Shown: positions 1-9,419 of the stretch, one piece after another
Position numbering within the stretch: position 1 is the stretch's first letter
How the letters are laid out: each line of letters begins with the position of its first letter
Origin: Corynebacterium ciconiae DSM 44920
GTDB taxonomy: Bacteria; Actinomycetota; Actinomycetes; Mycobacteriales; Mycobacteriaceae
Reading direction: 5' to 3'
NCBI RefSeq assembly: GCF_030440575.1
Contig: NZ_CP047189.1
Span: 1,736,001 to 1,800,000 of the forward strand
Length of the DNA stretch: 64,000 bases
Notes under the pieces: model-generated
What the model saw: only the letters and a program-made list of their open reading frames with translations
Database searches by the model: none
Told to the model about the DNA's origin: nothing
Program-made: the position numbers and the translations under genes

Positions 1-868
1 ACAGCGATACGACAACGTGCGTGAGTGGGTGTGTGGGTTCGTGTGCTGTGGGCTGGCGGCCGAGGATGGTGAAGAGGGCGTCGGCGAGGCGCTGGCGTTT
101 GGTGCGGTGGCAGGTGCTGTCGGCGCGTAGCGGACGCGCGGTGGATTGGGCGACGTCGAGTTGGGTTTTGAGCAGCGCCAGGGCGTAGGGCGGGATATAG
201 CCGCCGATGCGGGCACCGCCATCGCTGTCTTGAGGGCCGATGAAGAATCCGCGGTTGCGGTGGGCGCGCAGGGTGTCGCGGGGCAGCTCGTCGTTGCGTT
301 GGTTGACCTGGCTGATGACGAAGGCCTTGAGGTCCTCGACGCTGCAGTGGGCGGCGCGTTCGACAGCGCGAAGACGAATTGTCTCGCGCGGGATCGCGGA
401 CTTGGAGCGGAGGCATTTAAGGCCGCGCTCGATGGTGAGGCGCTGCTCGGCGGTGAGGCCATGGCGGTTGGCAAGGGTACGGGCAGTGGCGCGGATGCGC
501 TCAGCTTCTTCCCGCCGCCTAGTGACAGCGACGCTGCTTTCGCCTTCGGTGGCGGGATCATCGACGACGCTGTCATACCAGCCGCGGCCTTGGGCGCGGA
601 GATCCTTCGCCTTAGCTTTGGACCAGCCGTAGGACTCGGTGAGATACAGCGTGGACTTGTTAGAACCGCATAGCTCGGTAGTGCTACACGTATCTGCGGC
701 TCGAGCTAGCTCGAGTTCGAATCGGGCCAGGGCGGTGAGAACCGACTTGATACGGTCGCGATTTTCGTGAACCGTGGCGAGAGCTATGTCGCCGGATTCG
801 AGTCCGGCCGAGTGCTCTTCTAGCCATAGCGCCGCGCTGTCTAGCACGTGCGTATCCCCCGAGTACAT
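1..868 (-). CDS. DUF222 / HNH endonuclease family protein, N-terminal part (cut by window edge)
   Basis: The reading frame starts at ATG 868 (MYSGDTHVLDSAALWLEEHS) and stays open for 289 codons to the left edge, so the C-terminus lies outside. What is visible is helical and charged (EHSAGLESGDIALATVHE, then RAVERAAHCSVEDLKAFVIS, then GGARIGGYIPPYALALL). This matches the DUF222 domain that in actinobacteria usually precedes a C-terminal HNH nuclease domain (the 13E12-repeat type). The HNH part would be beyond position 1 and is inferred only. Such genes occur in many diverged copies per genome and may be domesticated or mobile. Open frames on the plus strand here are shadows of this gene. Confidence 0.75.
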   Translation of the reverse strand, partial: MYSGDTHVLDSAALWLEEHSAGLESGDIALATVHENRDRIKSVLTALARFELELARAADTCSTTELCGSNKSTLYLTESYGWSKAKAKDLRAQGRGWYDSVVDDPATEGESSVAVTRRREEAERIRATARTLANRHGLTAEQRLTIERGLKCLRSKSAIPRETIRLRAVERAAHCSVEDLKAFVISQVNQRNDELPRDTLRAHRNRGFFIGPQDSDGGARIGGYIPPYALALLKTQLDVAQSTARPLRADSTCHRTKRQRLADALFTILGRQPTAHEPTHPLTHVVVSL

Positions 869-1328
869 TGGCTTGTTCCCCCGAATAAGTCAGTACTGCG
901 TTGCGTTTACCTGACCAACCCTAACCTCCTTCCTACTCGCCACGCTCGCTAACTGTGCACGTCTCGGTGGGCATCGCTGCCCAGCATAGAGCGTCGGAAT
1001 GAGCTATGGCCGGGGCGCAGGTGAGCTATGGTGAAAGTGCGCCGCTTGCCTCGCGCCGCGTGCCGCCCACCGCGTGCCGCCCGCAGTGCGCCGCGCGCAG
1101 CAGTGCCTCACGCAGTGCCGTGCACGGTGCCGCAGAGCGCAGCGCCTACGCACTAAACGAACTAAAACTCGGCGCAGCGCCCCAGCGCCCAACCACACAG
1201 CAACGCAGCCAGGCCAGTAACACCCCAACCCAACCGCCCCGGCACGACCCACTGCTGGGCAAAGAAAAACCCACAACCGACATCGCTGTCTGTTGTGGGT
1301 TGTCCTACCCCAATCTCAGATTGAGACC
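869..1328. other. Intergenic region with low-complexity GC-rich segment
   Basis: About 460 bases lie between the DUF222 gene and the stop of the Bax-inhibitor-like gene. The part at 1030-1150 is dominated by GCC/GTG/CGC words, including a 13-base direct repeat, CCGCGTGCCGCCC, at 1056-1068 and 1070-1082. The only strong element is the terminator at 1262-1301. Open frames here have arginine/alanine-rich low-complexity translations and no ribosome-binding site, and I do not consider them genes. Confidence 0.6.
1262..1301 (-). terminator. Rho-independent terminator of the Bax-inhibitor-like gene
   Basis: On the minus strand the perfect 10-bp stem AACCCACAAC / GTTGTGGGTT (plus positions 1292-1301 and 1268-1277) is followed by TTTTCTTT. 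It lies about 30 nt past the stop codon of the gene ending at 1329. Confidence 0.85.
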
Positions 1329-2195
1329 CTAGTTCCGGAAGTAGGACAGCAGGCGCAGAATCTCGGTGTAGAGCCACACGAGGGTGACGGCCAGTCCGAG
1401 GGCAACGCCCCAGGCCATTTTCGCGGGGGCGCCTTGGCGCACGAGCTGGTCGGCCATGTTGAAGTCGTTGAGGAAGGAGAATGCGGCGAGGCCGATGCAC
1501 ACGAGGGAGAACACGATGGCGAGCGGGCCGCCGTCGGTGAGCGGGTTGCTGCCGGTGAACATGTAGAGCAGCAGGTTGCCGATGGACAGCACGACTACGC
1601 CGATGATGGCGCCGGTCATGACGCGCTGGAATTTGGGCGTGACTTTGACGGCCCCAGTTTTGTACACGTAGAGCATGCCGATGAAGACGCCGACGGTGCC
1701 GAGGACGGCTTGGCCGATCATGACGGCGGCGTTGGTATCGGCGACCACCATGTTGGCGAACATGAAGGAGATGCCGCCGACGAAGAGGCCTTCGAAGGCC
1801 GCGTAGGTGAGGGTGATAGGCGCCGAGCCGTATTTCTTACCGAAGGCGCCGACCAGAACGGTGATTAGACCACCGATGGCGCCGATGCCTGCGAGCATCA
1901 TTGCGATGCCGGGGTTGGAGACGCCGATGGCGTAAGTGATGATGGCGCCGACGATGATCACGCCGAGCGTCATGCCGGTTTTGGCGATCACGTCGTCTAC
2001 GGTCATCGGCCGCTCACCGCTTTGGGCGGTGGCGTTGCTGAGGCTGGGATCTTGGTAGTAGCCCTGCATGGCGGCTTGCTGTGCCGTCTGCTGGCCGCGG
2101 TAGCCCTGGCCATAGGGGTCTTGGTTGCTGGGGCCGTGGCCGCCGCGCTGCCCAGATTGGGTGAGGGAGCTAAATACTGGATTGCTGCTACGCAC
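1329..2195 (-). CDS. Bax inhibitor-1/YccA-like integral membrane protein
   Basis: 288 residues. The Gly/Gln/Tyr-rich hydrophilic N-terminus (about residues 1-65) is followed by about seven hydrophobic helices, starting at MTLGVIIVGAIITYAIGV and ending at ALGLAVTLVWLYTEILRLLS. The C-terminal LYTEILRLL region with acidic residues is typical of the actinobacterial Bax-inhibitor-1/YccA family. Role unknown; relatives are implicated in ion leak and stress tolerance. The start is GTG 2195, preceded by a GAGG element five to six bases away. Monocistronic, with its own terminator. Confidence 0.85.
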   Translation of the reverse strand: MRSSNPVFSSLTQSGQRGGHGPSNQDPYGQGYRGQQTAQQAAMQGYYQDPSLSNATAQSGERPMTVDDVIAKTGMTLGVIIVGAIITYAIGVSNPGIAMMLAGIGAIGGLITVLVGAFGKKYGSAPITLTYAAFEGLFVGGISFMFANMVVADTNAAVMIGQAVLGTVGVFIGMLYVYKTGAVKVTPKFQRVMTGAIIGVVVLSIGNLLLYMFTGSNPLTDGGPLAIVFSLVCIGLAAFSFLNDFNMADQLVRQGAPAKMAWGVALGLAVTLVWLYTEILRLLSYFRN

Positions 2196-2392
2196 TTGTT
2201 TCCTCGTGTCCTTTCGTAGCGTTGTTTATCTGCGATTGGATAGTGTCCAATCGCGCTTACGTCATATTCAACGTTTCCGCCGCCGTTTTAGTTCCCTCAC
2301 CGTCGCACTATTCTCCCACCCTGCCGGTGCGGGAGATTCGCCCGCCATGCGCGCAATGTTTTACACTGAGTCGAGCGCGCTCGGCGCGTGAT

Positions 2393-2466
2393 CCCCCTAT
2401 AGCCCAATTGGCAGAGGCGGTGGACTTAAAATCCATTCAGTGTCGGTTCGAGTCCGACTGGGGGGA
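2393..2466 (+). tRNA. tRNA-Leu, anticodon TAA, with short variable loop
   Basis: A cloverleaf can be drawn by hand: acceptor CCCCCTA/TGGGGGG (2393-2399 with 2459-2465), D-arm GCC...GGC, anticodon stem GTGGA/TCCAT with loop CTTAAAA (anticodon TAA at 2427-2429), T-arm GTCGG-TTCGAGT-CCGAC. Discriminator base A2466; CCA is not encoded. The variable region is only five bases (TCAGT, 2437-2441), whereas canonical bacterial tRNA-Leu has a long variable arm. The Leu identity therefore rests on the anticodon alone. Confidence 0.85.
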
Positions 2467-2531
2467 CTTTATCTTTGTGTGGGCATCGCTTTCTCGCTTG
2501 TCGACGCCACCTCCCTGCCCTACCCGCTTTC

Positions 2532-3497
2532 TTAGTCGAGTTCGCCGCGCTGTCTAGCGAGCTGCTCGATGATTCCGTCGAGGATGTCCTTTTCGGAGAT
2601 CATGATCTCGTGGACGTCGGTTTCTTCTTCGATCATGGTGGTGATGCCATCGACGACTACCGCCCCGCCGGAAATGACGTCTGCTCGGCCTTCGTGGATC
2701 ACGGGGTGGGCGGCCCGTTGGGTGGAGGTTTTGGCGAGCAGGTCGTCGCAGAGCACGCGGAGGGCGTCGAAACGCAGTGTGCTGCCGTGGATCGCGGTGG
2801 CTTCGTAGGCTTCGAGGCCTTGGGCCAGGGCGGAGAGTGTGGTGAAGGTGCCGGCGCAGCCGACGAAGGTGGTGGCGCTGCTGATGGGCACGATGGCGCG
2901 CACTTCGGAGAGGCGTTCGCGCACGTAGTCGCCGGCGATTTCGATCTCTGTGCTGGTGGGCGGGTCGGAGCGCATGATCCGTTCGGTCAGGCGTACGCAT
3001 CCCATTTGGCTGGAATGGGCGCCGAGGATCTCGCCGTCGCGGGTGCCTACAACGAATTCGGTGGAACCGCCGCCGAGGTCGATCACGCAGTAGGGGCCGG
3101 GCAGTTCCTTAAGGTCGCTGACGGCGCCGGCGAAGGAGAGCTGTGCTTCTTCCTCGCCGCTGATCACCTCGGCGCCGCGGCTGGGGGCCACTTGGTTGAG
3201 CAGGCGGCTGGTCATGGCGAAGAATTCTTCGCGGTTGCCGGCGTCACGGGTAGCGGAGGTGGCCACCATGCGCACGGCTTCGACGCGTTCGATTTTCATG
3301 ATGCCCACATAGCGCTCGAGTACGGCGCGGGTGCGTTCGAGTGCTTCGGGGTCGAATTCTCCGGTGGCGTCGACTCCTTGGCCGAGCCGGACAATCTCCA
3401 TGCCGCGATAGATGTCCCGGACGTGGCCATCCCGGACTTCGGAGATGAGTAGGCGCAGCGAGTTGGTTCCGCAGTCGACGGCGGCGAGGCGGGTCAT
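2532..3497 (-). CDS. ppx2: Ppx/GppA-family exopolyphosphatase
   Basis: 321 residues with the ASKHA-fold phosphate-1 motif DCGTNSLRLLI at residues 8-18 and the second nucleotide/phosphate loop CVIDLGGGSTEFVVG near 137-151. Family members remove terminal phosphate from inorganic polyphosphate or act on pppGpp. The short form without a C-terminal HD domain matches corynebacterial Ppx2 proteins. The start ATG 3497 lies one base past the DUF501 stop, so the genes are translationally linked. The order eno / DivIC / DUF501 / ppx2 is the corynebacterial arrangement, which supports the gene name. Confidence 0.88.
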   Translation of the reverse strand: MTRLAAVDCGTNSLRLLISEVRDGHVRDIYRGMEIVRLGQGVDATGEFDPEALERTRAVLERYVGIMKIERVEAVRMVATSATRDAGNREEFFAMTSRLLNQVAPSRGAEVISGEEEAQLSFAGAVSDLKELPGPYCVIDLGGGSTEFVVGTRDGEILGAHSSQMGCVRLTERIMRSDPPTSTEIEIAGDYVRERLSEVRAIVPISSATTFVGCAGTFTTLSALAQGLEAYEATAIHGSTLRFDALRVLCDDLLAKTSTQRAAHPVIHEGRADVISGGAVVVDGITTMIEEETDVHEIMISEKDILDGIIEQLARQRGELD

Positions 3498-3498
3498 G

Positions 3499-4053
3499 CT
3501 ATTTCACCTCGGCGTTGGAGAAGTCGAAGTCGGCGAGATCAATGCCGAGCTCGGCACAGGTGGGCCAATCGGCAGGGATCGCCGTGCCGCGCAACTTGCC
3601 GTGTTCGGCGGCCATTGCCACGGCCTCGGTGCCAAGCCGCACGTGCTGCGGCCCTTCAGACAGCGCATAGGCGATCAGGACGTGCAGGCACTTCACCCGG
3701 TCCGGCATGCCGCCGCCGGAGAAGTCTGTGCCGAGATCCTCGATCGCGTTGCGCTTGTTCAGGTAAAACTCGTGGGCGCGGCGATAATCCTCGGCCAAAT
3801 CCGCATCGCTGTCTAGTCGCGCGGTCATCCACTTCATCACGTGCGCCACCTCGAGCCGGGAAGCCTCCGCGGTCAGCCGCGGGTCGGTGAGGTAATACAG
3901 CGTGGGAAAGGGGGTGCCGTCTTCCAGCCGCGGGGCGGTTTCGATGGCCCCGGGTGCTCCGTCGGGGCAGCGGTAGGAGATGGCGCGCACGCCGCGGGGG
4001 CGGCGGCCCAGCTGGGTCTGGATTTCGTCTAGATCTGCATCGCGAACGCTCAT
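3499..4053 (-). CDS. DUF501 family protein
   Basis: 184 residues, a conserved actinobacterial family of unknown function. Visible conserved stretches include RRPRGVRAISYRCPDG, FPTLYYLTDPRL and the Cys-containing PDRVKCLHVLIAYALSEG. No signal peptide or membrane segment. It sits 33 nt after the DivIC-like gene and directly before ppx2 in a co-directional group. The constant neighbourhood suggests a link to cell division or polyphosphate metabolism, but no activity can be assigned. Confidence 0.85.
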   Translation of the reverse strand: MSVRDADLDEIQTQLGRRPRGVRAISYRCPDGAPGAIETAPRLEDGTPFPTLYYLTDPRLTAEASRLEVAHVMKWMTARLDSDADLAEDYRRAHEFYLNKRNAIEDLGTDFSGGGMPDRVKCLHVLIAYALSEGPQHVRLGTEAVAMAAEHGKLRGTAIPADWPTCAELGIDLADFDFSNAEVK

Positions 4054-4086
4054 GCGCTCTAGTGTCTCACGATCCTTCCCGCGGGG

Positions 4087-4698
4087 TTAATTCTGCGCCG
4101 GCGCTGCTGGCTCCTCCTCAGCGGGCTGGGGCTGCTGCTGCGGTTCGAGGGGCTCGAGCGGCAGGTTGGAGATATTGGGCTCTCCCCCACGATCGCTGTC
4201 TGGATTGTGGTTGAGTTCGACCAGCGGGGCGTGCGGGTCGGTGATCGTGTGCCAGAGATCGGAGTACCAGGTGTGGTTCGAGGCATCCTCGTCGGAGCTT
4301 GTCGACGTCACCCCGTCGGTGGGGGTGATGGAAGGGTCGAGGATACGAAACGGTGTTTCACCCTCGGCGATGGCGCCGAGCCGGCGGCGGATCTGCTCGT
4401 CCTGGTAGGCCGGCGAGTTGTTTTTCTCAAGCTCATCGAGCAGGCGTTGTTTTTCGGCCTGCTTGGCGGCGATCGAGGAGTTCAGATCGGAGATGTCCGA
4501 ACGCTGGTCAAAGTAGGTGCGCAGGGGAAAAACGATGAGCCACAGGGCAAGCAAAAGGGCCACGACTAGCACAACGATGCCGACGGGGCTGATTCCACGG
4601 GTCACTGATGCTCGGGGGAAGCTAGCGCTGCGCGTGGGGGCGGCGAACTGCGCCTTGTTATTCACCGGTACCGAACGCGGGGTGTCTCCTGAGGCCAT
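4087..4698 (-). CDS. FtsB/DivIC-family septum formation initiator
   Basis: 203 residues from ATG 4698. A basic N-terminal tail (1-50) is followed by one transmembrane helix (VGIVVLVVALLLALWLIVFP), a short coiled coil (SDISDLNSSIAAKQAEKQRL) and a long acidic, Pro/Gln-rich C-terminus. This is the topology of FtsB/DivIC, which joins the FtsL/FtsQ divisome subcomplex. The upstream-extended frame to 4740 was rejected because it has no RBS, whereas a TAGACT -10 box at 4709-4714 would start the transcript only a few bases before this ATG. DUF501 follows at 33 nt. Confidence 0.85.
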   Translation of the reverse strand: MASGDTPRSVPVNNKAQFAAPTRSASFPRASVTRGISPVGIVVLVVALLLALWLIVFPLRTYFDQRSDISDLNSSIAAKQAEKQRLLDELEKNNSPAYQDEQIRRRLGAIAEGETPFRILDPSITPTDGVTSTSSDEDASNHTWYSDLWHTITDPHAPLVELNHNPDSDRGGEPNISNLPLEPLEPQQQPQPAEEEPAAPAQN

Positions 4699-4708
4699 AA
4701 TGCGTTTT

Positions 4709-4714
4709 AGTCTA
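4709..4714 (-). promoter_or_regulatory. -10 element of the DivIC-like gene (near-leaderless transcript)
   Basis: TAGACT on the minus strand, ending ten bases before ATG 4698, predicts a transcript start about four bases upstream of the start codon. It lies beyond the eno hairpin, so the downstream group has its own promoter. No clear -35 was identified. Confidence 0.5.
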
Positions 4715-4727
4715 GCCCCACACGCAC

Positions 4728-4779
4728 CACCGCGCCCCACGCGACACCCTGTGCGGGTGTTCGTTCGTGGGGCGCGGTG
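4728..4779 (-). terminator. Large hairpin downstream of eno
   Basis: A perfect 14-bp stem, CACCGCGCCCCACG (4728-4741) with CGTGGGGCGCGGTG (4766-4779), encloses a second inverted repeat ACACCC/GGGTGT. It lies just past the eno stop. The T-tract is weak, so it may be a stabiliser or an inefficient terminator. Confidence 0.6.
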
Positions 4780-4802
4780 TTCGCCGGGGGCCTAGGTGCC
4801 TC

Positions 4803-6089
<1,287 letters not shown>

Positions 6090-6152
6090 CTAAGCCGTTA
6101 GACAGATGTGGGGTGTGGAAATGCGTGTGCAATCTTTCCACCAACATGCCCG

Positions 6153-6158
6153 ATTCTA
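6153..6158 (-). promoter_or_regulatory. Candidate -10 box for eno
   Basis: TAGAAT on the minus strand about 72 bases upstream of GTG 6080, in the 255-base gap behind eno. No good -35 hexamer is visible at the usual distance. Assignment is by position only. Confidence 0.4.
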
Positions 6159-6335
6159 GCGCATTCCTGTGGGATACGGACCTAAAACCACATGGACTGT
6201 GTCCGATACCCAACAATTCTGCTGGATAGGCTTCGAGATGGTTGCGAAAGTCACGCTTCACCGCTCAATTGTGGCACGAATTGCCTGACTCTGCCGTCCC
6301 AGAAGCGGTTGTGGGAACAAACTCACATCGCAGAT

Positions 6336-7124
6336 CTACAAGGCCGGCTGCCCCAGCGCATAGGAGGCGGCGGCATCGCGCACCCGCACCAGATAGTCAT
6401 TGGACATGTTGTAGGAGCGAATCGCCTCGGCCCAGCCCTCCGGGGTGGACAGGTCGCGGTCATTGGCGCACAGCAAGGTAGCGGAACCGAGCGCAGCGTC
6501 GTCAATCTGATGCGGGTCTGCTACCTCATCGCCGTTGGCGTCGCGACCAAAGCGCTCCCAGGATTCGGGGATAAACTGCATCGGCCCCACGGCGCGGTCC
6601 CAATCGGGATCGCCGTCGAGTTCGCCATTGTCGGTATCGGGGATCTCCGCAAACCCGGGCGAGCCATCCAGCGGCACGCCGATGATCGGTGGCGAGACCA
6701 CACCGTTGTCATCGATACTGGCGCCGCCGAAGACCTTGCCGGTGTAGGTGCCGTGGCGGGTTTCTACAAAGCCAATCCCGGCGAGGGTGTTCCAATGCAG
6801 GTGGCAATTGGGCCACGAGTCGGCGGCGATCAGCTCCGCATTGGCATAGGCGCGCAGCGCGGGGGCGGGAATGGACATCTCCGCGGCGAGCGGATCGGCC
6901 CAGTAGCCGAGTTTGTCCGAGGTGCGCCCAGAATCGTGCACATCAATAGCCGGCACCTCGGCGCCAGCGGCCGGGGGCACATTGTCCGGCACGGGCTGGA
7001 GCTGCCTAATAGGGCTTGAGCCCTCCAGCAACGACAGCGCCCAGCCTACGACGGCGATCACCATAATGATCGCCAAAACCGTGCTGCAGCCGCAGCCGAG
7101 CGCGCGTCGTCCTCCAGTAGCCAT
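6336..7124 (-). CDS. Membrane-anchored lytic transglycosylase, MltB/SLT_2-like
   Basis: 262 residues. An N-terminal membrane helix (STVLAIIMVIAVVGWALSLL, about residues 14-34) is followed by a Pro/Ala linker and a lysozyme-fold domain. Catalytic Glu is in LAGIGFVETRHGTY, and the family features AVGPMQFIPESWERFG and SYNMSNDYLVRVRDAA follow. Such enzymes cleave peptidoglycan glycan strands outside the membrane. A single gene between mazG and eno, a position conserved in corynebacteria. A short calcium-type acidic stretch (PDTDNGELDGDPDWD) lies before the PMQF motif. Confidence 0.87.
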   Translation of the reverse strand: MATGGRRALGCGCSTVLAIIMVIAVVGWALSLLEGSSPIRQLQPVPDNVPPAAGAEVPAIDVHDSGRTSDKLGYWADPLAAEMSIPAPALRAYANAELIAADSWPNCHLHWNTLAGIGFVETRHGTYTGKVFGGASIDDNGVVSPPIIGVPLDGSPGFAEIPDTDNGELDGDPDWDRAVGPMQFIPESWERFGRDANGDEVADPHQIDDAALGSATLLCANDRDLSTPEGWAEAIRSYNMSNDYLVRVRDAAASYALGQPAL

Positions 7125-7149
7125 GGACGTTTAATATACAGAATCGCTG

Positions 7150-7707
7150 TTAGCTCGCTGAGTGCTCGGCCCGCTTAGCTTCCTGCCACAGTCGATCCTG
7201 CTCGGCCTCGTCGACGATCTCGCTGGTGCCGTCGAAGAGATAGGGGGCGCGGGCCTGGAGTTTGCTCACGAACGCCTGGGCTACCTCGGCCATCGAAAAA
7301 TCGCCTCGGCGGCGGGCGATTTCCGCGTGGAAGAGCACCTGCAGGTACACATCGGCTAGTTCTTTTCTTAGCTCCTCCGCGCTGGCGTCGCCGCGCTCCC
7401 AGGCGGCGACGGCGGCGATGAACTCCTCTGTTTCTTCCCGTAGATAAGGCACCAGGGAGCTATGGGTTTGGCGGCGCTCCCACTGCCCGATTTCGAGGGC
7501 GCGCTCCATTACCGCTACCGCGCCGGCTTGGGGACCGGCAGTGATGCACACCGAGGCGTCGGGGCTGTGTACTGCTCCGAGGGCGCGCAGCTGGGATTGG
7601 ACGGAGGTGGGCAGGGTGGCGTCGATAAGCACGGGCCCACGAAGGCTGGGGATGGCGTCGAGCGGGAGGGCGTAGTTGTTATCGGCGTCGAGAACAATGG
7701 TGCGCAT
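7150..7707 (-). CDS. mazG: MazG-type nucleoside triphosphate pyrophosphohydrolase
   Basis: 185 residues from ATG 7707 (MRTIVLDADNNYALP). The C-terminal half carries the all-alpha MazG fold: LREETEEFIAAVAAWERGD followed by ELRKELADVYLQVLFHAEIA, giving the EExxE and ExxxD Mg-binding residues. It probably hydrolyses (d)NTPs to monophosphates. A GTG 27 bases upstream would add nine residues, but the shorter start matches family N-termini as I recall them. The N-terminal half (residues 1-85) resembles a tetrapyrrole-methylase remnant only loosely. One copy of the GCTTATCGACG repeat lies inside the gene. Confidence 0.85.
   Translation of the reverse strand: MRTIVLDADNNYALPLDAIPSLRGPVLIDATLPTSVQSQLRALGAVHSPDASVCITAGPQAGAVAVMERALEIGQWERRQTHSSLVPYLREETEEFIAAVAAWERGDASAEELRKELADVYLQVLFHAEIARRRGDFSMAEVAQAFVSKLQARAPYLFDGTSEIVDEAEQDRLWQEAKRAEHSAS
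7620..7630 (-). repeat. GCTTATCGACG 11-mer, copy 1 (inside mazG)
   Basis: Exact match on the minus strand, read in frame as CTT-ATC-GAC-GCC (Leu-Ile-Asp-Ala). One of eight exact copies in the window. Confidence 0.8.
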
Positions 7708-7780
7708 GGGCCTAGCGTAGCGCCCTACCCCCACACGGTTGTGCGAGGCTTATTACTTTTTGTGCAGCGTGTTTTAGGGT

Positions 7781-9289
7781 ATGGGCGTGACCAATACACT
7801 TCAGCCCGTAATCTCGGGCGCTGACTCTCATCGGCCGACCGTGCGCGTATGGACGCTCGTGTCGCTCATTATCGGTTCAACAATCGGAACAGGAATTTTC
7901 GCTCTTCCGCAAAATGCGGGTTCCGTGGCCGGCCCAGGCGCCATGCTCATTGGGTGGGCTATTGCGGGCGTGGGCATGCTCTCCATTGCGTTTGTATTCC
8001 AGATTTTGGCGGTGCGGAAACCGCATTTGGATTCGGGCGTGTATTCCTATGTGCGTGCCGGATTGGGCGATTTTGTTGGCTTCGCCTCGGCGTGGGGGTA
8101 TTGGCTCGGTTCTGTCATCGCCCAGGTGGGATACGCCACCCTGTTTTTCTCCACGATCGGCCACTATGTGCCGATCTTTGATGAGCAGCACCGCTGGATT
8201 CAGGCCGTGGCTGTGTCGGTGATGACATGGGCCATTTATTTCGCCCTTACCCGCGGTATCCGCCAGGCGGCGGCGCTCAATATGGTGACCACCGTGGCAA
8301 AACTGCTGCCCATTGCCGCCTTTATTGTTTTGGTGGCCTTCATCGGCTTTAGCTGGGATACCTTCACTCTAGATTTCTGGGCGCGCGAGGGCTCGGTGGG
8401 CTCGACGATGGACCAGATCAAGGGCATCATGCTCTTCACGGTATGGGCGTTCATCGGCGTGGAGGGCGCCAGCGTGTACTCCAAGCAGGCCCGCACCCGC
8501 GCCGATGTGGGTAAAGCCACGGTGTTTGGTTTCTTCACGGTGCTCGCGCTGCTGGTGACGGTGGCCACGCTCTCCTATGGTGTGCTCACTCAAGAGGAAT
8601 TGGCGGCACTGCCGGATAACTCGATGGCTAGTGTGTTAGAGGCCGTGGTCGGCCCGTGGGGCGCGGCGCTGATTTCGCTGGGTCTGTGCCTCTCTGTGCT
8701 CGGCGCCTATGTCTCGTGGCAAATGCTGTGCGCCGAGCCGATTGCGCTCATGGCAGTTGATGGGTTATTGCCGCGGAAATTGGGGGCGGTGAATGATCAG
8801 GGCGCGGCCGTATGGGCACAGCTGGTTTCTACCGTGGTGATTCAGATTTCGGTGATCATTTTCTTTGTTAATGAAACCACCTATGTCTCCATGGTGCAGC
8901 TGGCCACCATGATGTACATGCTTCCCTACGTGTTCTCCTCGATCTATTTGCTACTGCTCACCACTCGCGGTCGGGGCGTGGCACATCCGCAGGCTGGTAT
9001 TCGTTTCGACGATTCCGGGCCGGTAATCTCGGCGAAGAATAACGCCACCCACCGCCTCGTGGCTGTGATTGCCACCGTGTATTCGCTGTGGCTGTTTTAT
9101 GCCGCCGATGTGACCTATGTTCTGTTCGGCGCGCTGCTCGTGATTCCCGGGCTTGTGCCCTATGTGTGGACGCGAGTAAAAACGGGCGATCGAGTGTTTA
9201 ACCCAGTGGAATGGGTCATTGTGCTGCTCGTGCTTCTTGGCGGCGCAATCGCCATCTACGGCCTCTCCACCGGCAGCCTCTCGCTATAA
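7781..9289 (+). CDS. lysI: APC-superfamily basic amino acid permease/antiporter, LysI-like
   Basis: 502 residues, about twelve transmembrane helices. The N-terminal APC signature TLVSLIIGSTIGTGIFALPQNAG (TM1 with the GTG substrate loop) and the unwound TM6 region FTVWAFIGVEGASVYSKQA are those of the APA family (lysine permease, arginine/ornithine antiporters). Length and position next to mazG and mfd match the L-lysine permease LysI of C. glutamicum; substrate is inferred from that. The start ATG 7781 has no strong SD and may be near-leaderless; GTG 7787 is an alternative. A hairpin separates it from the convergent mfd. Confidence 0.8.
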   Translation: MGVTNTLQPVISGADSHRPTVRVWTLVSLIIGSTIGTGIFALPQNAGSVAGPGAMLIGWAIAGVGMLSIAFVFQILAVRKPHLDSGVYSYVRAGLGDFVGFASAWGYWLGSVIAQVGYATLFFSTIGHYVPIFDEQHRWIQAVAVSVMTWAIYFALTRGIRQAAALNMVTTVAKLLPIAAFIVLVAFIGFSWDTFTLDFWAREGSVGSTMDQIKGIMLFTVWAFIGVEGASVYSKQARTRADVGKATVFGFFTVLALLVTVATLSYGVLTQEELAALPDNSMASVLEAVVGPWGAALISLGLCLSVLGAYVSWQMLCAEPIALMAVDGLLPRKLGAVNDQGAAVWAQLVSTVVIQISVIIFFVNETTYVSMVQLATMMYMLPYVFSSIYLLLLTTRGRGVAHPQAGIRFDDSGPVISAKNNATHRLVAVIATVYSLWLFYAADVTYVLFGALLVIPGLVPYVWTRVKTGDRVFNPVEWVIVLLVLLGGAIAIYGLSTGSLSL

Positions 9290-9344
9290 CCGACTACCCG
9301 CTAGTAGCCACTTCGCGCGTTCACCCGCTGATCGCGTTTATCGA

Positions 9345-9388
9345 CGCCTCCCCGCCGCAGCATCACCTATCTGCGTATCGGGGAGGCG
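9345..9388. terminator. Hairpin between convergent lysI and mfd
   Basis: A perfect 10-bp inverted repeat, CGCCTCCCCG (9345-9354) and CGGGGAGGCG (9379-9388), lies between the two stop codons. There is no U-tract on either side, so termination is inferred from position. A GTTTATCGACGC variant of the 11-mer repeat abuts the left arm. Confidence 0.6.
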
Positions 9389-9419
9389 CCGTGGTAGTGA
9401 CCGTTGCGTGCTCCAGCTG

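Noticed and set aside
146..673. 175-codon plus-strand open frame
   Set aside because: It is a shadow of the minus-strand DUF222 gene; the translation is Ala/Gly/Asp-rich without domains and has no RBS.
1006..1332. 108-codon plus-strand open frame
   Set aside because: Low-complexity Arg/Ser/Ala-rich product from a GC-rich segment, running into the Bax-inhibitor gene's terminator; no RBS or family resemblance.
2475..3452. 325-codon plus-strand frame opposite ppx2
   Set aside because: Antisense shadow typical of high-G+C genes; the minus-strand frame carries clear Ppx motifs.
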